64,000 nt of DNA from contig CAWAAR010000003.1 in the NCBI GenBank assembly GCA_963780135.1, positions 2,728,001 through 2,792,000 of the forward strand, written 5' to 3'. The position numbers were made by a program, and so were the translations under genes. The notes under the pieces are model-generated. The model saw only the letters and a program-made list of their open reading frames with translations, was not told the DNA's origin and ran no database searches. The stretch is from Clostridium_AM sp963780135. GTDB taxonomy: Bacteria > Bacillota > Clostridia > Clostridiales > Clostridiaceae. Position 1 is the stretch's first letter, and every line of letters starts with the position of its first letter. Of the stretch, positions 16,299 to 25,118 are shown in pieces.

Positions 16299-17294
16299 TT
16301 AAAAAATTCCCATTATAAAATGCTGAACAGCAAGTGAAGTAAGTGCTAAAACTACCCAGCATGTAAAGCCTAATAGAATTGGTCTTACACCATTCTTTAT
16401 AAGTTTTACAATATTAGTATTTAGTCCTACAGATACCATTGCCATTACAATAATAAACTTTCCTGCTTGTGATAAAAATTTAGTAAGTACATCTGGTAGT
16501 GGAATAAAGGTGTTAATTACTGATGCAGCTATAAATCCAAAGACAAACCAAGGAAATATTTTACTTATACTATAAGATCCCTTTTTACTTTTAGCTTCCT
16601 TTTTAGAAGTGTAAATAGCTAGCGCCAATGTAATTGGAACAATAGCCAAGGTTCTTGTAAGCTTTACTATAACTGCAAGGTTACCCGCCGCATTGCTATA
16701 AGAATATCCAGCAGCTACTACAGATGAAGTATCATTAACAGCTGTTCCAGCCCAAAGTCCAAAGCATTGATTACTCATGCCAAATAGATGTCCAAGGAAT
16801 GGAAACAAAAAGGCTGCAATGGCATTAAAAAGAAATATAGTTGATATAGAATGAGCAACTTCCTCTTCATTTGCATTAATAACTGGAGCAGTTGCTGCAA
16901 TAGCCGAGCCACCACATATGGAAGATCCAACGCCAATCAGTACTGCTGTTTTCCCATTTATTTTTAATGATTTACCTGCAACATAAGCAGTAATAAATGC
17001 TGCTGTTAGTGTAAAAACCATTAAAAGAATTGTTTGTTGTCCTACTTTAAAAACGTTAAAAAGATTCATGCCAAACCCCATAAGAATAATGGAATATTGA
17101 AGCAATTTTTTTGCAGTGTACGTTACACCTTCATTAAAATAGCTTGGTCTTTTCCAAAACGCTAAAATCATTCCAAATAAAATTCCAAGTACAGGACTTC
17201 CTATAATGGGAAAAGCATTTCCAATGAGCCATGCTGGAATTGCTATGATTAGCGCAAGTATAATTCCTGATAATTTATTATTTATTAGTTTCAT
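16299..17294 (-). CDS. yeiH: YeiH-family (UPF0324) membrane transporter, putative sulfate exporter family
   Basis: A 331-residue protein with about ten membrane helices. Conserved blocks include GVGSSICGGSAIAATAPV, FPFLGHLFGMSN and GTAVNDTSSVVAAGY, typical of the YeiH family. The physiological substrate is not firmly established; family annotation points to sulfonate or sulfate-related export. GGAGGAGA precedes the start on the minus strand. An insertion sequence ends 16 bases upstream of the start codon (target duplication at 17310), leaving only the ribosome-binding site and cutting the gene off from its native promoter region next to the LysR gene. Confidence 0.9.
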   Translation of the reverse strand: MKLINNKLSGIILALIIAIPAWLIGNAFPIIGSPVLGILFGMILAFWKRPSYFNEGVTYTAKKLLQYSIILMGFGMNLFNVFKVGQQTILLMVFTLTAAFITAYVAGKSLKINGKTAVLIGVGSSICGGSAIAATAPVINANEEEVAHSISTIFLFNAIAAFLFPFLGHLFGMSNQCFGLWAGTAVNDTSSVVAAGYSYSNAAGNLAVIVKLTRTLAIVPITLALAIYTSKKEAKSKKGSYSISKIFPWFVFGFIAASVINTFIPLPDVLTKFLSQAGKFIIVMAMVSVGLNTNIVKLIKNGVRPILLGFTCWVVLALTSLAVQHFIMGIF

Positions 17295-17317
17295 AATATC
17301 TCCTCCTATCTGTTTTT

Positions 17318-19130
17318 GATAGTGTAAAGTTTTTTACACTGTTTTTTTATATTTGTTCTTTATATATCAAAGGTTACAAAGTTTTTTTGAATAAAAAAAC
17401 AATGACCCCCTTTTTTCTGTTATAATTGAATCTTCAACCAAACAAAAATAACATAAAAGGATGTCATTGTATGGATTCAATTATAACTTATTTATTCTTA
17501 TATAATCAATATCTTTTGAAAATAATTTCTCAATTACTTTTATTTATTGCTAAATATATTCCTCTTAAGCAGTGGGCTTTTGAGGATTCACATAGTCCCG
17601 AATATCAGAAATTTAAAGTGGATAAGCTACCTAAAATTATTCGTTTTGAAAAAGTAGATTATCAACTTCTTTTAGCTTACTATAAACATAAATATAATAA
17701 ATTAATTAAACCTGTTCAAAGACGTAATGGAAAATCCATCCCTGAAAATACTGTATGCCCTAAATGTGGTGCACCTCACCATTATATCTACGATAATAAT
17801 GGTAATAGAGGTCAATTTCAGTGTAAGGTTTGTGATCAGAATTTCAACGAAAGCAATTATGTTACTAAACCTATGATATTTGTATGCCCTTATTGTGGTC
17901 AAACTCTTTCACCAAAGAAAGATCGAAAGCATTTTCGCATACATAAATGTGTTAACCAAAAATGCTCTTACTATCAAAACAACCTTACTAAACTACCTAA
18001 AAACTTAGATACTGCTGATAAACACAAGTACAAGCTTCACTACATCTATCGTGAATTCATCGTAGATTTCTTTAAAATGGACTTACATGAACTTCCTTCT
18101 AGGGCAGTTAACTTTAAGTATAAGAAATTCAATGCCCACATCATGGGACTTTGTCTTACTTATCACGTTAATCTTAAGCTCTCTACTAGACAGACGGCAC
18201 ATGCCTTGGCGGAAGTACATGGCATCAAAATCTCCCATACAATGGTTGCTAATTATGCTATGACTGCTGCCGCAGTTATAAAGCCTTTTGTAGACACTTT
18301 TGACTACAATCCATGTAACATTCTTTCTGCTGATGAAACTTATATTAAGGTCAAAGGCATAAAACATTATGTTTGGATTATTATGGATGCCTGTAAGAAG
18401 TCTATTTTAGGCTATCAGGTTTCTGATACTCGTGCCGTAGGCCCATGTATACTGGCTATGCGTATGGCCTTTGAGAAGTTTAAAGTATTTCCTAATAAAG
18501 CTTTAAAGTTCATCGCAGATGGATATAGTGCCTATCCTCTTGCAAGTCAACAGTGTAAGCTGGTAAAGGGTTGGGACTTCGACGTTACTCAAGTTATCGG
18601 GCTTACCAATGATGATGCTGTATCTACTGAATTTCGTTGGGTTAAGCAAGTAGTAGAAAGGCTTAACCGAACCTTCAAAGCCTCTTACCGTGTTACTTGT
18701 GGTTATGGAAGTGAGAACGGTGCTGCATACGGTATATCCCTTTGGGTTGCCTATTATAATTTTCTTCGTCCTCATCCTTATAACTACTGGAAGCCATTAA
18801 ATGAGATAGACATGCTATCTAATGCAGATAATATGCCTGGTAAGTGGCAGTTACTTATACACCTTGGTCAACAGACTATATTGAAGATTCAGGCTGAAAA
18901 TTCTGCTTAATTTAGTTAGAAAATAAATACAGGATATTTCTCAGCTACTACGTGAATAAATCTCAACAGTAGCGACTGCTAATATCAAAAATTTCCTTCC
19001 ACCAAAAGGTTTTTTTGTTATGCTCAAAATCTTTTACTTCATCCTCAAATAACACTATACTGTCCTAACTCACGCCCTCCGGGCAAAATATTTTTGGACT
19101 CTGTTTTTTCATAACTCACTTTACACTATC
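17318..19130 (+). mobile_element. Complete 1.8-kb insertion sequence with 13-bp ends and 8-bp target duplication
   Basis: The ends GATAGTGTAAAGT (17318-17330) and its exact complement (19118-19130) are perfect 13-bp terminal inverted repeats. They are flanked by the direct repeat CTGTTTTT (17310-17317 and 19131-19138), the 8-bp target duplication. The single transposase gene is intact. The element is 1,813 bp and looks recently inserted and potentially active. An 8-bp duplication and a zinc-ribbon plus DDE transposase suggest an IS6-like group, but the family is not certain. Confidence 0.93.
17471..18910 (+). CDS. DDE transposase with N-terminal zinc ribbons
   Basis: A 479-residue transposase. 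The N-terminal third has two Cys-x2-Cys ribbons (CPKCG...CKVC and CPYCG...C...C), followed by a helix-turn-helix-like region (LSTRQTAHALAEVHGIKISHTMVANY). The catalytic triad is likely the Asp in SADETYIKVKG, the Asp in IADGYSAYP and the Glu in QVVERLNRTF. The ATG at 17471 has AAAAGG upstream; a longer in-frame start lacks a site. Codon use is less A/T-biased than that of its neighbours, as expected for a mobile gene. About 220 noncoding bases follow within the element. Confidence 0.93.
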   Translation: MDSIITYLFLYNQYLLKIISQLLLFIAKYIPLKQWAFEDSHSPEYQKFKVDKLPKIIRFEKVDYQLLLAYYKHKYNKLIKPVQRRNGKSIPENTVCPKCGAPHHYIYDNNGNRGQFQCKVCDQNFNESNYVTKPMIFVCPYCGQTLSPKKDRKHFRIHKCVNQKCSYYQNNLTKLPKNLDTADKHKYKLHYIYREFIVDFFKMDLHELPSRAVNFKYKKFNAHIMGLCLTYHVNLKLSTRQTAHALAEVHGIKISHTMVANYAMTAAAVIKPFVDTFDYNPCNILSADETYIKVKGIKHYVWIIMDACKKSILGYQVSDTRAVGPCILAMRMAFEKFKVFPNKALKFIADGYSAYPLASQQCKLVKGWDFDVTQVIGLTNDDAVSTEFRWVKQVVERLNRTFKASYRVTCGYGSENGAAYGISLWVAYYNFLRPHPYNYWKPLNEIDMLSNADNMPGKWQLLIHLGQQTILKIQAENSA

Positions 19131-19149
19131 CTGTTTTTTATGATACACC

Positions 19150-19178
19150 TTGACATTACATAAGTAAAATATTATTAT
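19150..19178 (+). promoter_or_regulatory. Promoter of the LysR gene
   Basis: TTGACA (19150-19155) and TATTAT (19173-19178) with a 17-base spacer. It lies just outside the insertion sequence and is undamaged. Before the insertion this short region also served the divergent YeiH gene. Confidence 0.7.
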
Positions 19179-19222
19179 TTTATTGATATCATAAGTAAAT
19201 ACTAATGTATAAGGAGAATATT

Positions 19223-20098
19223 ATGACTTTAAGACATTTTAAGATATTTGTTGCTGTATGCGACAAAATGAATATGACCAAGGCTTCAGAAATACTTTTT
19301 ATATCTCAGTCAGCAGTTAGCCAGGCAATTTCTGAGCTTGAGAGCCACTATGATGTACGTCTTTTTGAGCGGTTGTCAAAAAAACTTTACCTGTCTAAAG
19401 CAGGAGAAAAATTGTTAAGTTATGCTAGATATATAATAAAGTTAAATATAGAACTAGAAAACAACATGAAAATTTTGCATCAAAATGGTTCTATTCGTAT
19501 TGGTGCAAGTGTTACCGTTGGAGCTTATGTACTTCCTAAACTTGTTTCACATTTTCAAGGGAAAAATCCTCAAACTGATATAGAAGTATATGAAGAAAAT
19601 ACTGAAAAAATTGAAAAAATGCTTCTTCACGATGAAATTGATATAGCGCTTGTAGAAGGAGAAACAACAAACCCAGATATTTTAAATTGGCCATTTATGA
19701 ATGATGAACTAATACTTATTTGTGGAGCTAATCATAGATTTTCAAAACGATCTTATGTTGAACCTAATGAACTTGAAAAGGAAAAATTTATTATTCGTGA
19801 AATGGGCAGTGGAACTCGTAAAACATTTGAGGATAAGATGACAGAAAATCAATTAACATGGAAGGCTACCTGGATATGCAATAATACTGATACTATAAAA
19901 AGCGCAGTTGCAGAAGGATTGGGAGTTTCAGTTATTTCTAGATATTCAGTAATAAACGAATTAGCTGCTGATATACTTTGTGAGGTACCTATTAAAGACA
20001 TTAAATTTAAAAGAAAGTTTAAAATCATATATCATAAAAACAAGTATTTAACAGAGACAATGAAAAGTTTTATAGATTTATGTTCAATAAAGTACTAA
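19223..20098 (+). CDS. LysR-family transcriptional regulator
   Basis: A 291-residue LTTR. Residues 1-60 form the winged helix (LRHFKIFVAVCDKMNMTKASEIL and SQSAVSQAISELE), followed by a type 2 periplasmic-binding-fold effector domain (IRIGASVTVGAYVLPKLV, then DIALVEGE). It resembles the CysL/YeiE group often found next to YeiH genes. The start at 19223 has AAGGAG at the right distance; an earlier ATG at 19205 has none. The gene is divergent from the YeiH gene, from which it is now separated by the insertion sequence. Confidence 0.9.
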   Translation: MTLRHFKIFVAVCDKMNMTKASEILFISQSAVSQAISELESHYDVRLFERLSKKLYLSKAGEKLLSYARYIIKLNIELENNMKILHQNGSIRIGASVTVGAYVLPKLVSHFQGKNPQTDIEVYEENTEKIEKMLLHDEIDIALVEGETTNPDILNWPFMNDELILICGANHRFSKRSYVEPNELEKEKFIIREMGSGTRKTFEDKMTENQLTWKATWICNNTDTIKSAVAEGLGVSVISRYSVINELAADILCEVPIKDIKFKRKFKIIYHKNKYLTETMKSFIDLCSIKY

Positions 20099-20134
20099 AG
20101 GTATAAAAATTATTGACATATGGCAATAACTACA

Positions 20135-20169
20135 AAATAAAATAATTCTCTCATAGGAGATTCTTCCTT
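20135..20169 (-). repeat. 35-bp fragment matching the interior of asnB
   Basis: Thirty-four of 35 bases match 31075-31109, which lies inside the asparagine synthetase gene in the same orientation. It is in the noncoding stretch between the LysR and AraC genes. TGGCAATAA occurs on both sides (20121 and 20182 areas). Confidence 0.75.
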
Positions 20170-20373
20170 TTCAATGGATGTGGCAATAATTCTTTTATTT
20201 AGAACACAAATCCTACTAAATGGAGCGAAAATAAAAATCCACAGTTTGCATTTAGTTTGATATTCTATTGATTTTAGTGTATATTTCTATTTAGAGTTAT
20301 ATTACTTGAGAATGGAGTAACAAACGATACTAAAACAGAACATATGAAAAGAATGCAATGAAAGGATGACGCA

Positions 20374-21366
20374 ATGAATATCACGGAGAAATTTCAATTT
20401 TTGAGCCGAATGTCCAAGGTTGTTCAACAAAATGAAGATAGTTTTTATACTTTATACAAGCTGAACTGCTGGGATGGCCAAGGAGATATGACAATTTATC
20501 AGGTTTTTCCTGGCATTGAACTTTTTTTAGCTAATTTTGATTCTGCCAGTTGTACTTTTGAACATGAGCCTTATGGTAATACAATGCAAATCAATTATTG
20601 TCAGGAAGGACGGGTTGGCTGGCAACTAAAGAGTGGTGCCTGCATGTATCTTGGAGCAGGAGATCTTTCTATTCATATGATGGACAACTGTGTCTCTTCC
20701 ACTATGAGTTTTCCAGTAAAGATTTATCGTGGCGTTGGGGTTGTCATTGATTTGGATAAAGTAGCTGATTATCCGCCTGAAATTCTGCGTGATACAGCCA
20801 TTGATATCAATGAATTTAAAAGAAAGTTTTGCGAAGATGACCATTACTTGGTTATGCCTGCTCGTGATGAAATTGAACATATTTTTTCTGAACTTTATTC
20901 TTTACCCAATTGCATACAGATGCCTTATTTCAAGTTGAAGGTACAGGAACTGTTGTTATTCCTATGGAGGATTGATGTATACAAGGAAAAGCAACGGGAG
21001 CAATATCTATCTCCACAGGTTGAGATTATCAAAAGAATTCACAAACAACTTATATCCAATCTGCGGGAAAGACCAACAATTGGAGAACTATCCAAAGAAT
21101 ACTTAATTAATACAGCAACCTTAAAATTAACCTTTAAAGGTATTTATGGACAGCCAATTGCCACTTACATGAAAGAATATCGCATTCGACAGGCGGCTAT
21201 TTTGTTGCGTCGAAATAATGATACAGTAGCTGATATTGCTAAGCAGGTAGGTTACGAAAATCAGAGCAAATTTGCTACGGCTTTTAAGAAAACTATGAAG
21301 GTTTCTCCAGCTAAATATCGACTGCAACATCAAATAGAGTTGCATGGTGTTATTAATTGCTTATAG
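20374..21366 (+). CDS. AraC-family transcriptional regulator
   Basis: A 330-residue protein. The C-terminal AraC domain (about residues 220-320) has both helix-turn-helix motifs: PTIGELSKEYLINTATLKLTF and DTVADIAKQVGYENQSKFATAF, with the closing KVSPAKYR. The N-terminal 200 residues form a cupin-like sensor (GRVGWQLKSGACMYLGAGDLS). The effector is unknown. AAAGGATGAC precedes the ATG. The gene stands alone with its own terminator; no clear target gene is adjacent. Codon use is somewhat richer in G and C than nearby genes, suggesting acquisition. Confidence 0.92.
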   Translation: MNITEKFQFLSRMSKVVQQNEDSFYTLYKLNCWDGQGDMTIYQVFPGIELFLANFDSASCTFEHEPYGNTMQINYCQEGRVGWQLKSGACMYLGAGDLSIHMMDNCVSSTMSFPVKIYRGVGVVIDLDKVADYPPEILRDTAIDINEFKRKFCEDDHYLVMPARDEIEHIFSELYSLPNCIQMPYFKLKVQELLLFLWRIDVYKEKQREQYLSPQVEIIKRIHKQLISNLRERPTIGELSKEYLINTATLKLTFKGIYGQPIATYMKEYRIRQAAILLRRNNDTVADIAKQVGYENQSKFATAFKKTMKVSPAKYRLQHQIELHGVINCL

Positions 21367-21423
21367 ATCTAAATGACTAACATCTCTCATTAACAATTAT
21401 TATACAAAAGCCAAATGGATAGA

Positions 21424-21470
21424 AAAACCATCAGAAGAAGTTAGTTCTTGTATTGATGGTTTTATTTATA
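21424..21470 (+). terminator. Intrinsic terminator of the AraC gene
   Basis: Perfect 10-bp stem AAAACCATCA/TGATGGTTTT with a 20-base loop, followed by ATTTATATATT. Confidence 0.7.
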
Positions 21471-21566
21471 TATTCACTGCATTTTGCAGAAATTATGATT
21501 CAAACAGAAGAAACTTTATTGAATCAATTGACTAGTAGTCTTGTTGTACATATACTGAATGTAGTA

Positions 21567-22310
21567 TTATTTTGCACATTGATTTCCCCGGTCCTCAAAA
21601 AAACGAAGAGCAGATTCATTTTCTGTTTCTATGCATAACTTAAACTGAGAGCACGAATATAATCTCTCTATTTCTTCAAGCAGTTCTGTTTCGATTTCTT
21701 GATTTTTCCAATTAGGATGAGTAAGTATTTCCGTGATATACAGGGTATCATTATCAGAATAGCCACCAACAACACCTACAATTTTATCATTTTCATCAGT
21801 GGCTTTTAAGAATATATTTTCTTTATATTTCTTTAGTACTTCTTCTATGTTTTTATTAAGCAGCGATGGTTCTTTGCTGTTTTGAGCAGTCAACCATTTT
21901 AAATCGTAGATTTCTTGAAAATCATTTTGTTCTGCTCTCGAAATTAGCAGACTTTCGCCATTACTTGCTCGAATGGGCCTTTGGCCTTCAACTATACTCT
22001 TATAATTTGAGCCCCACTCAACCATTGCAAATAGTATTGGCTTTAAACTGTATCCAAGATCAGTCAAAGTGTACTCAACTTTTGGTGGAATCTCTGGATA
22101 AATGCGCCGGGTTAACAGGCTGGTGGCCTCCATTGATCGAAGATTAGCAGTTAATACTTTTGTTGATACATTTCCTAATGCTTTTCGTATCTCTCCAAAA
22201 CGTCTTGTTCCATAAAGTAATTCTCTTAGTATCAACACTTTCCAACGGTCACCAATAAGAGATAAAGTTACCTCTACAGGACAACGAGGTAGTGATTTTG
22301 AAGTAGTCAA
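21567..22310 (-). CDS. HxlR-type regulator fused to a GNAT acetyltransferase domain
   Basis: A 247-residue two-domain protein. Residues 1-110 are an HxlR winged helix (CPVEVTLSLIGDRWKVLILREL, LTRRIYPEIPPKVEYTLT). Residues 120-247 look like a GNAT fold (KIVGVVGGYSDNDTLYITEILTHPNWKNQEI split over strand 4 and helix 3), although the acetyl-CoA loop Q/R-x-x-G-x-G is weak (HPNWKNQEIETELL). The TTG start at 22308-22310 has AAAGGAG eight bases upstream. It is divergent from a pyridoxamine oxidase-like stub and a flavin reductase gene, which are plausible targets. Confidence 0.8.
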   Translation of the reverse strand: MTTSKSLPRCPVEVTLSLIGDRWKVLILRELLYGTRRFGEIRKALGNVSTKVLTANLRSMEATSLLTRRIYPEIPPKVEYTLTDLGYSLKPILFAMVEWGSNYKSIVEGQRPIRASNGESLLISRAEQNDFQEIYDLKWLTAQNSKEPSLLNKNIEEVLKKYKENIFLKATDENDKIVGVVGGYSDNDTLYITEILTHPNWKNQEIETELLEEIERLYSCSQFKLCIETENESALRFFEDRGNQCAK

Positions 22311-22460
22311 ATTTATACACTCCTTTTGAATGGTTTCTAAAAGAAACCTTATTACAATATTGTTCCTACTTTACATTCTGCATCTATGGAATTATTATAA
22401 ACTTAGAGCTTGTAATTAACAAGCCTTAGATGTTTATTTTATATTATGGAGGTAAATGAA

Positions 22461-22550
22461 ATGGAAGAAGCAGTTAAGTTTTTATCCGAAAATGCTCATG
22501 CGGTGATTTCTGATATGTCAGGCAATCCTCCTAAAGAATACAAACTATAA
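22461..22550 (+). pseudogene. 29-codon stub resembling the start of a pyridoxamine 5'-phosphate oxidase-family gene
   Basis: A short frame with a good GGAGG site encodes MEEAVKFLSENAHAVIS and ends after KEYKL. The start resembles the first helix and strand of small FMN-binding split-barrel proteins (about 130-140 residues). The rest of the gene is absent, so it is most likely a deletion remnant. Alternatively it is a leader peptide for the flavin reductase gene that starts 48 bases later. The family call is weak because so little is left. Confidence 0.45.
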
Positions 22551-22597
22551 CCACTGATTATGTTTTACTTGATATACATAAAGGAGGCGAACTACAA

Positions 22598-23152
22598 ATG
22601 GAAAAAACTTCAGTAGATGTTTCAAAGCTATTCATCCCACATCCAATGCAGTTATTCATTTTTGGCACTTACAAGGACGATGGTGAAGTAAATTTAGGGC
22701 TATTTTGCTGGTTGAACTTTTGCTGGGATGATGAATTGTCTGTCATGGTCTGCCTTGATGGAAATAAACTCACAAAAGATAGAATTAAGGACACTGGAAT
22801 CTTCTCTGCCAATCTAGTAACAGAATCTATGCTTCCTTTTGCAGATTATTTGGGGCATAGAAAAGGTTATGATGGCAAAGAAATTTCCAATCAGGTTGAA
22901 TTAATTTCAGGAGCAGTTTTACAAGTGCCAGTTATAAAAGACAGTCCTTTAAGTTATGAGCTTGAAGTGAAAAAGACAATTTCACTTAACGGGAGCGATA
23001 TTTTTATTTGTAGGATTAGGAATGTGTTGGCTTCAAACTCCATTGTTGTTGACACAAACCATCATGACCTAATGAAAACCTCTCCAGCCCTTGTTTCTTT
23101 GAATAGCTATTTTGGACTTGAAAAAAAAGGGGATTTGGGTGATTGGAAGTAA
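22598..23152 (+). CDS. Flavin reductase-like FMN-binding protein
   Basis: A 184-residue protein of the flavin reductase/split-barrel family: LFIFGTYKDDGEVNLGLFCW in the first barrel strands (flavin-contacting region), GIFSANLVTESMLPFADYLG and a C-terminal SLNSYFGL tail. Family members bind FMN and reduce it or pass electrons to partners. It has a strong AAAGGAGG site and follows the oxidase-like stub in the same direction. The divergent HxlR-GNAT gene is its likely regulator. Confidence 0.85.
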   Translation: MEKTSVDVSKLFIPHPMQLFIFGTYKDDGEVNLGLFCWLNFCWDDELSVMVCLDGNKLTKDRIKDTGIFSANLVTESMLPFADYLGHRKGYDGKEISNQVELISGAVLQVPVIKDSPLSYELEVKKTISLNGSDIFICRIRNVLASNSIVVDTNHHDLMKTSPALVSLNSYFGLEKKGDLGDWK

Positions 23153-23179
23153 CCATTATCCATAAACATACTTTGTAGG

Positions 23180-23217
23180 ACTGCATAATAACAAGTATTA
23201 TTGTTGCTATGCAGTTT
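23180..23217 (+). terminator. Probable terminator after the flavin reductase gene
   Basis: Eight-bp outer stem ACTGCATA/TATGCAGT with further partial pairing inside, followed by a weak T-rich stretch. Confidence 0.5.
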
Positions 23218-23290
23218 CTATAGTTATTCTTTTTAGCAAAGGAATATAGCACAAAGGAATTATAAATAATGTTTGGATGGAGGCAATTAA

Positions 23291-24169
23291 ATGGTTGAAA
23301 AAATACAAGAGATTAGCACCAAAAGCATAATGACAAAATCCAATTTGCCCATTGCTGGATATTCGGTCAATCCCTATATTGGTTGCCCACATGGATGCAA
23401 GTATTGCTACGCTTCTTTTATGAAACGCTTTACTAATCATCCTGAACCCTGGGGCACATTTTTGGATGTAAAAAACTGGCCACCTATCCGCAATCAACAA
23501 CGGTATAAAGGTGAAAGTATAATTATTGGTTCTGTTACAGATGCTTATCATCCCTTGGAAGAAAAATATAAACGCACTCGTTTATTTTTGGAACAAATGC
23601 AAGGAAGCGGTGCAAAGCTTATAATTACAACAAAGTCGGATTTAGTTTTGCGGGATTTAGATTTAATCAAGACCTTTCCCAATCCACTAGTTTCTTGGTC
23701 AATCAATACCTTGGATGAGAAATTTCGGGCTGATATGGATTCTGCTTCTACTATTGAACAGCGTATTAATGCCATGAAAGTCTTTCATAATGCAGGTATC
23801 CGCACCACTTGTTTTATTTCACCAATTTTTCCGGGGATTACAGATGTATTAGCAATCATTGAACAAATAAAAGATAAATGCGATTATATCTGGTTGGAGA
23901 ATTTAAATCTTAGAGGTAGTTATAAACTGGTTATAATGGATTATATTATGAATAACTATCCTAATTTGGTACCCTTATATAAGGAAATATATAAACATAA
24001 AAAAAGGGAGCATTGGATTGATTTAGATAAGCAGATGGAAGGATATGCGGTTGAAAATGGTTATATGTATCTTATAGATAAAGAACCATTTCAAGAAAAT
24101 CCAAGTGGTAAGCCTATTATTATTAATTATTTTTATCATGAAGAAATTCGTCAATCTGCAAAAAAATAA
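23291..24169 (+). CDS. Radical SAM protein, SplB-like, matching the mobile-pair protein B type
   Basis: A 292-residue radical SAM enzyme. The cluster motif is CPHGCKYC (Cys 32, 36, 39) within SVNPYIGCPHGCKYCYASF, followed by IIIGSVTDAYHPLEEKY and LIITTKSDLVLRD. The sequence matches what is annotated as radical SAM mobile pair protein B, which is usually found beside a second radical SAM protein A. No partner A is adjacent here, so the gene is an orphan. The reaction is unknown; spore photoproduct lyase is the nearest well-studied relative. GGAGG precedes the ATG. A terminator follows. Confidence 0.85.
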   Translation: MVEKIQEISTKSIMTKSNLPIAGYSVNPYIGCPHGCKYCYASFMKRFTNHPEPWGTFLDVKNWPPIRNQQRYKGESIIIGSVTDAYHPLEEKYKRTRLFLEQMQGSGAKLIITTKSDLVLRDLDLIKTFPNPLVSWSINTLDEKFRADMDSASTIEQRINAMKVFHNAGIRTTCFISPIFPGITDVLAIIEQIKDKCDYIWLENLNLRGSYKLVIMDYIMNNYPNLVPLYKEIYKHKKREHWIDLDKQMEGYAVENGYMYLIDKEPFQENPSGKPIIINYFYHEEIRQSAKK

Positions 24170-24187
24170 ATAATAGAACAACTTATA

Positions 24188-24232
24188 AAACCCAGTAGAA
24201 AGCTATCTTGCTCTGCTGCTGGGTTTGTTTTT
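24188..24232. terminator. Intrinsic terminator between convergent genes
   Basis: An 11-bp stem AAACCCAGTAG/CTGCTGGGTTT (one G-U pair) followed by GTTTTTATA. Confidence 0.8.
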
Positions 24233-24245
24233 ATATAACTCATTT

Positions 24246-25016
24246 CTATATAACTAATTTTGCTATGATATCCTTAAGAGCATTTCTTACAGGAGAATTT
24301 TCAGGTAATTTCACTGTTGGTTTTCCAGCACAATCATATTGATAAACCGTATCATCCTGAGGAACAATACCAAGAAGTTCAAGACCTTGTTTATCTATCT
24401 CTTCTAGCGTTCCTTCATTTAATTTGCCTTCTGGTGCTCTGTTTATAATCAAGCCCATGTGCTTTGGATTCATATTAGACTCATTTACTAACTCCGCAAT
24501 TCTTCCTGCTGCCTGAACTCCTCTTTTGGAACAATCGCTGACTAGAATCATGGTATCCACCTTAGGAAGAATTCCTCTGCTGATATGTTCCATTCCAGCT
24601 TCATTATCTACTACAATATATGGATAATTTCCTTGAAGTTTCTGAATCTGTCTTTGAAGCAAACCGTTTACAAAACAGTAGCAACCTTGACCTTGAGAAC
24701 GTCCCATAATCATCAAATCAAAATCGTCCTCTTCTGTTAGTGCATCATTTAGTCGCATTTCCAGATAATCTGCTTTATTCATTCCAGATGGTATATTACT
24801 TTGTAAATCCATTCCTGCTTTTTCTAGTTCTTCTCTAACCTGACCAAGGGTCATGTTCATCTCAACACCCAATACTTCATTTAGATTAGAGTTTGCATCC
24901 GCATCCACTGCTAAGATTGGTTTCTTCCCAGTTTGTACTAAATATTGAATTAATAAACCTGTCAGTGTTGTCTTACCAACACCACCTTTTCCTGCAACTG
25001 CAATTACATGTGACAT
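24246..25016 (-). CDS. cooC: CooC/AcsF-type nickel-insertion ATPase for CO dehydrogenase
   Basis: A 256-residue MinD/ParA-like P-loop ATPase. It has the deviant Walker A AGKGGVGKTT (residues 8-17), VDADANSNL (38-45) and the CooC-specific GQGCYCFVN, whose Cys 112 and 114 form the metal site at the dimer interface. Family knowledge: CooC and AcsF load nickel into CO dehydrogenase or acetyl-CoA synthase. No such enzyme gene lies in the window, so this copy is detached from the usual cluster. GGAGAGA precedes the start. A sigma-A promoter (25067-25095) and an upstream dyad (25119-25140) are visible. Confidence 0.88.
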   Translation of the reverse strand: MSHVIAVAGKGGVGKTTLTGLLIQYLVQTGKKPILAVDADANSNLNEVLGVEMNMTLGQVREELEKAGMDLQSNIPSGMNKADYLEMRLNDALTEEDDFDLMIMGRSQGQGCYCFVNGLLQRQIQKLQGNYPYIVVDNEAGMEHISRGILPKVDTMILVSDCSKRGVQAAGRIAELVNESNMNPKHMGLIINRAPEGKLNEGTLEEIDKQGLELLGIVPQDDTVYQYDCAGKPTVKLPENSPVRNALKDIIAKLVI

Positions 25017-25066
25017 ATTATCTCTCCTTTCCTCATTGTGAATGGTATTTAACCATTTACAGATTC

Positions 25067-25095
25067 AGTATATAAATAACAAGTCTGAGGGTCAA
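25067..25095 (-). promoter_or_regulatory. Promoter of cooC
   Basis: On the minus strand TTGACC (25095-25090) and TATACT (25072-25067) have a 17-base spacer. A short stem, AATGGT/ACCATT (25041-25057), lies in the leader. Confidence 0.75.
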
Positions 25096-25118
25096 TGGAA
25101 TTGACAAAGTTCATACCA

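Noticed and set aside
21372..21398. Third copy of the 31-bp direct repeat
   Set aside because: Only GACTAACATCT matches well; too short to distinguish from chance.
21453..21638. Short open frame overlapping the end of the HxlR-GNAT gene
   Set aside because: It starts in the AraC terminator region and overlaps a real gene on the other strand; hydrophobic by chance.
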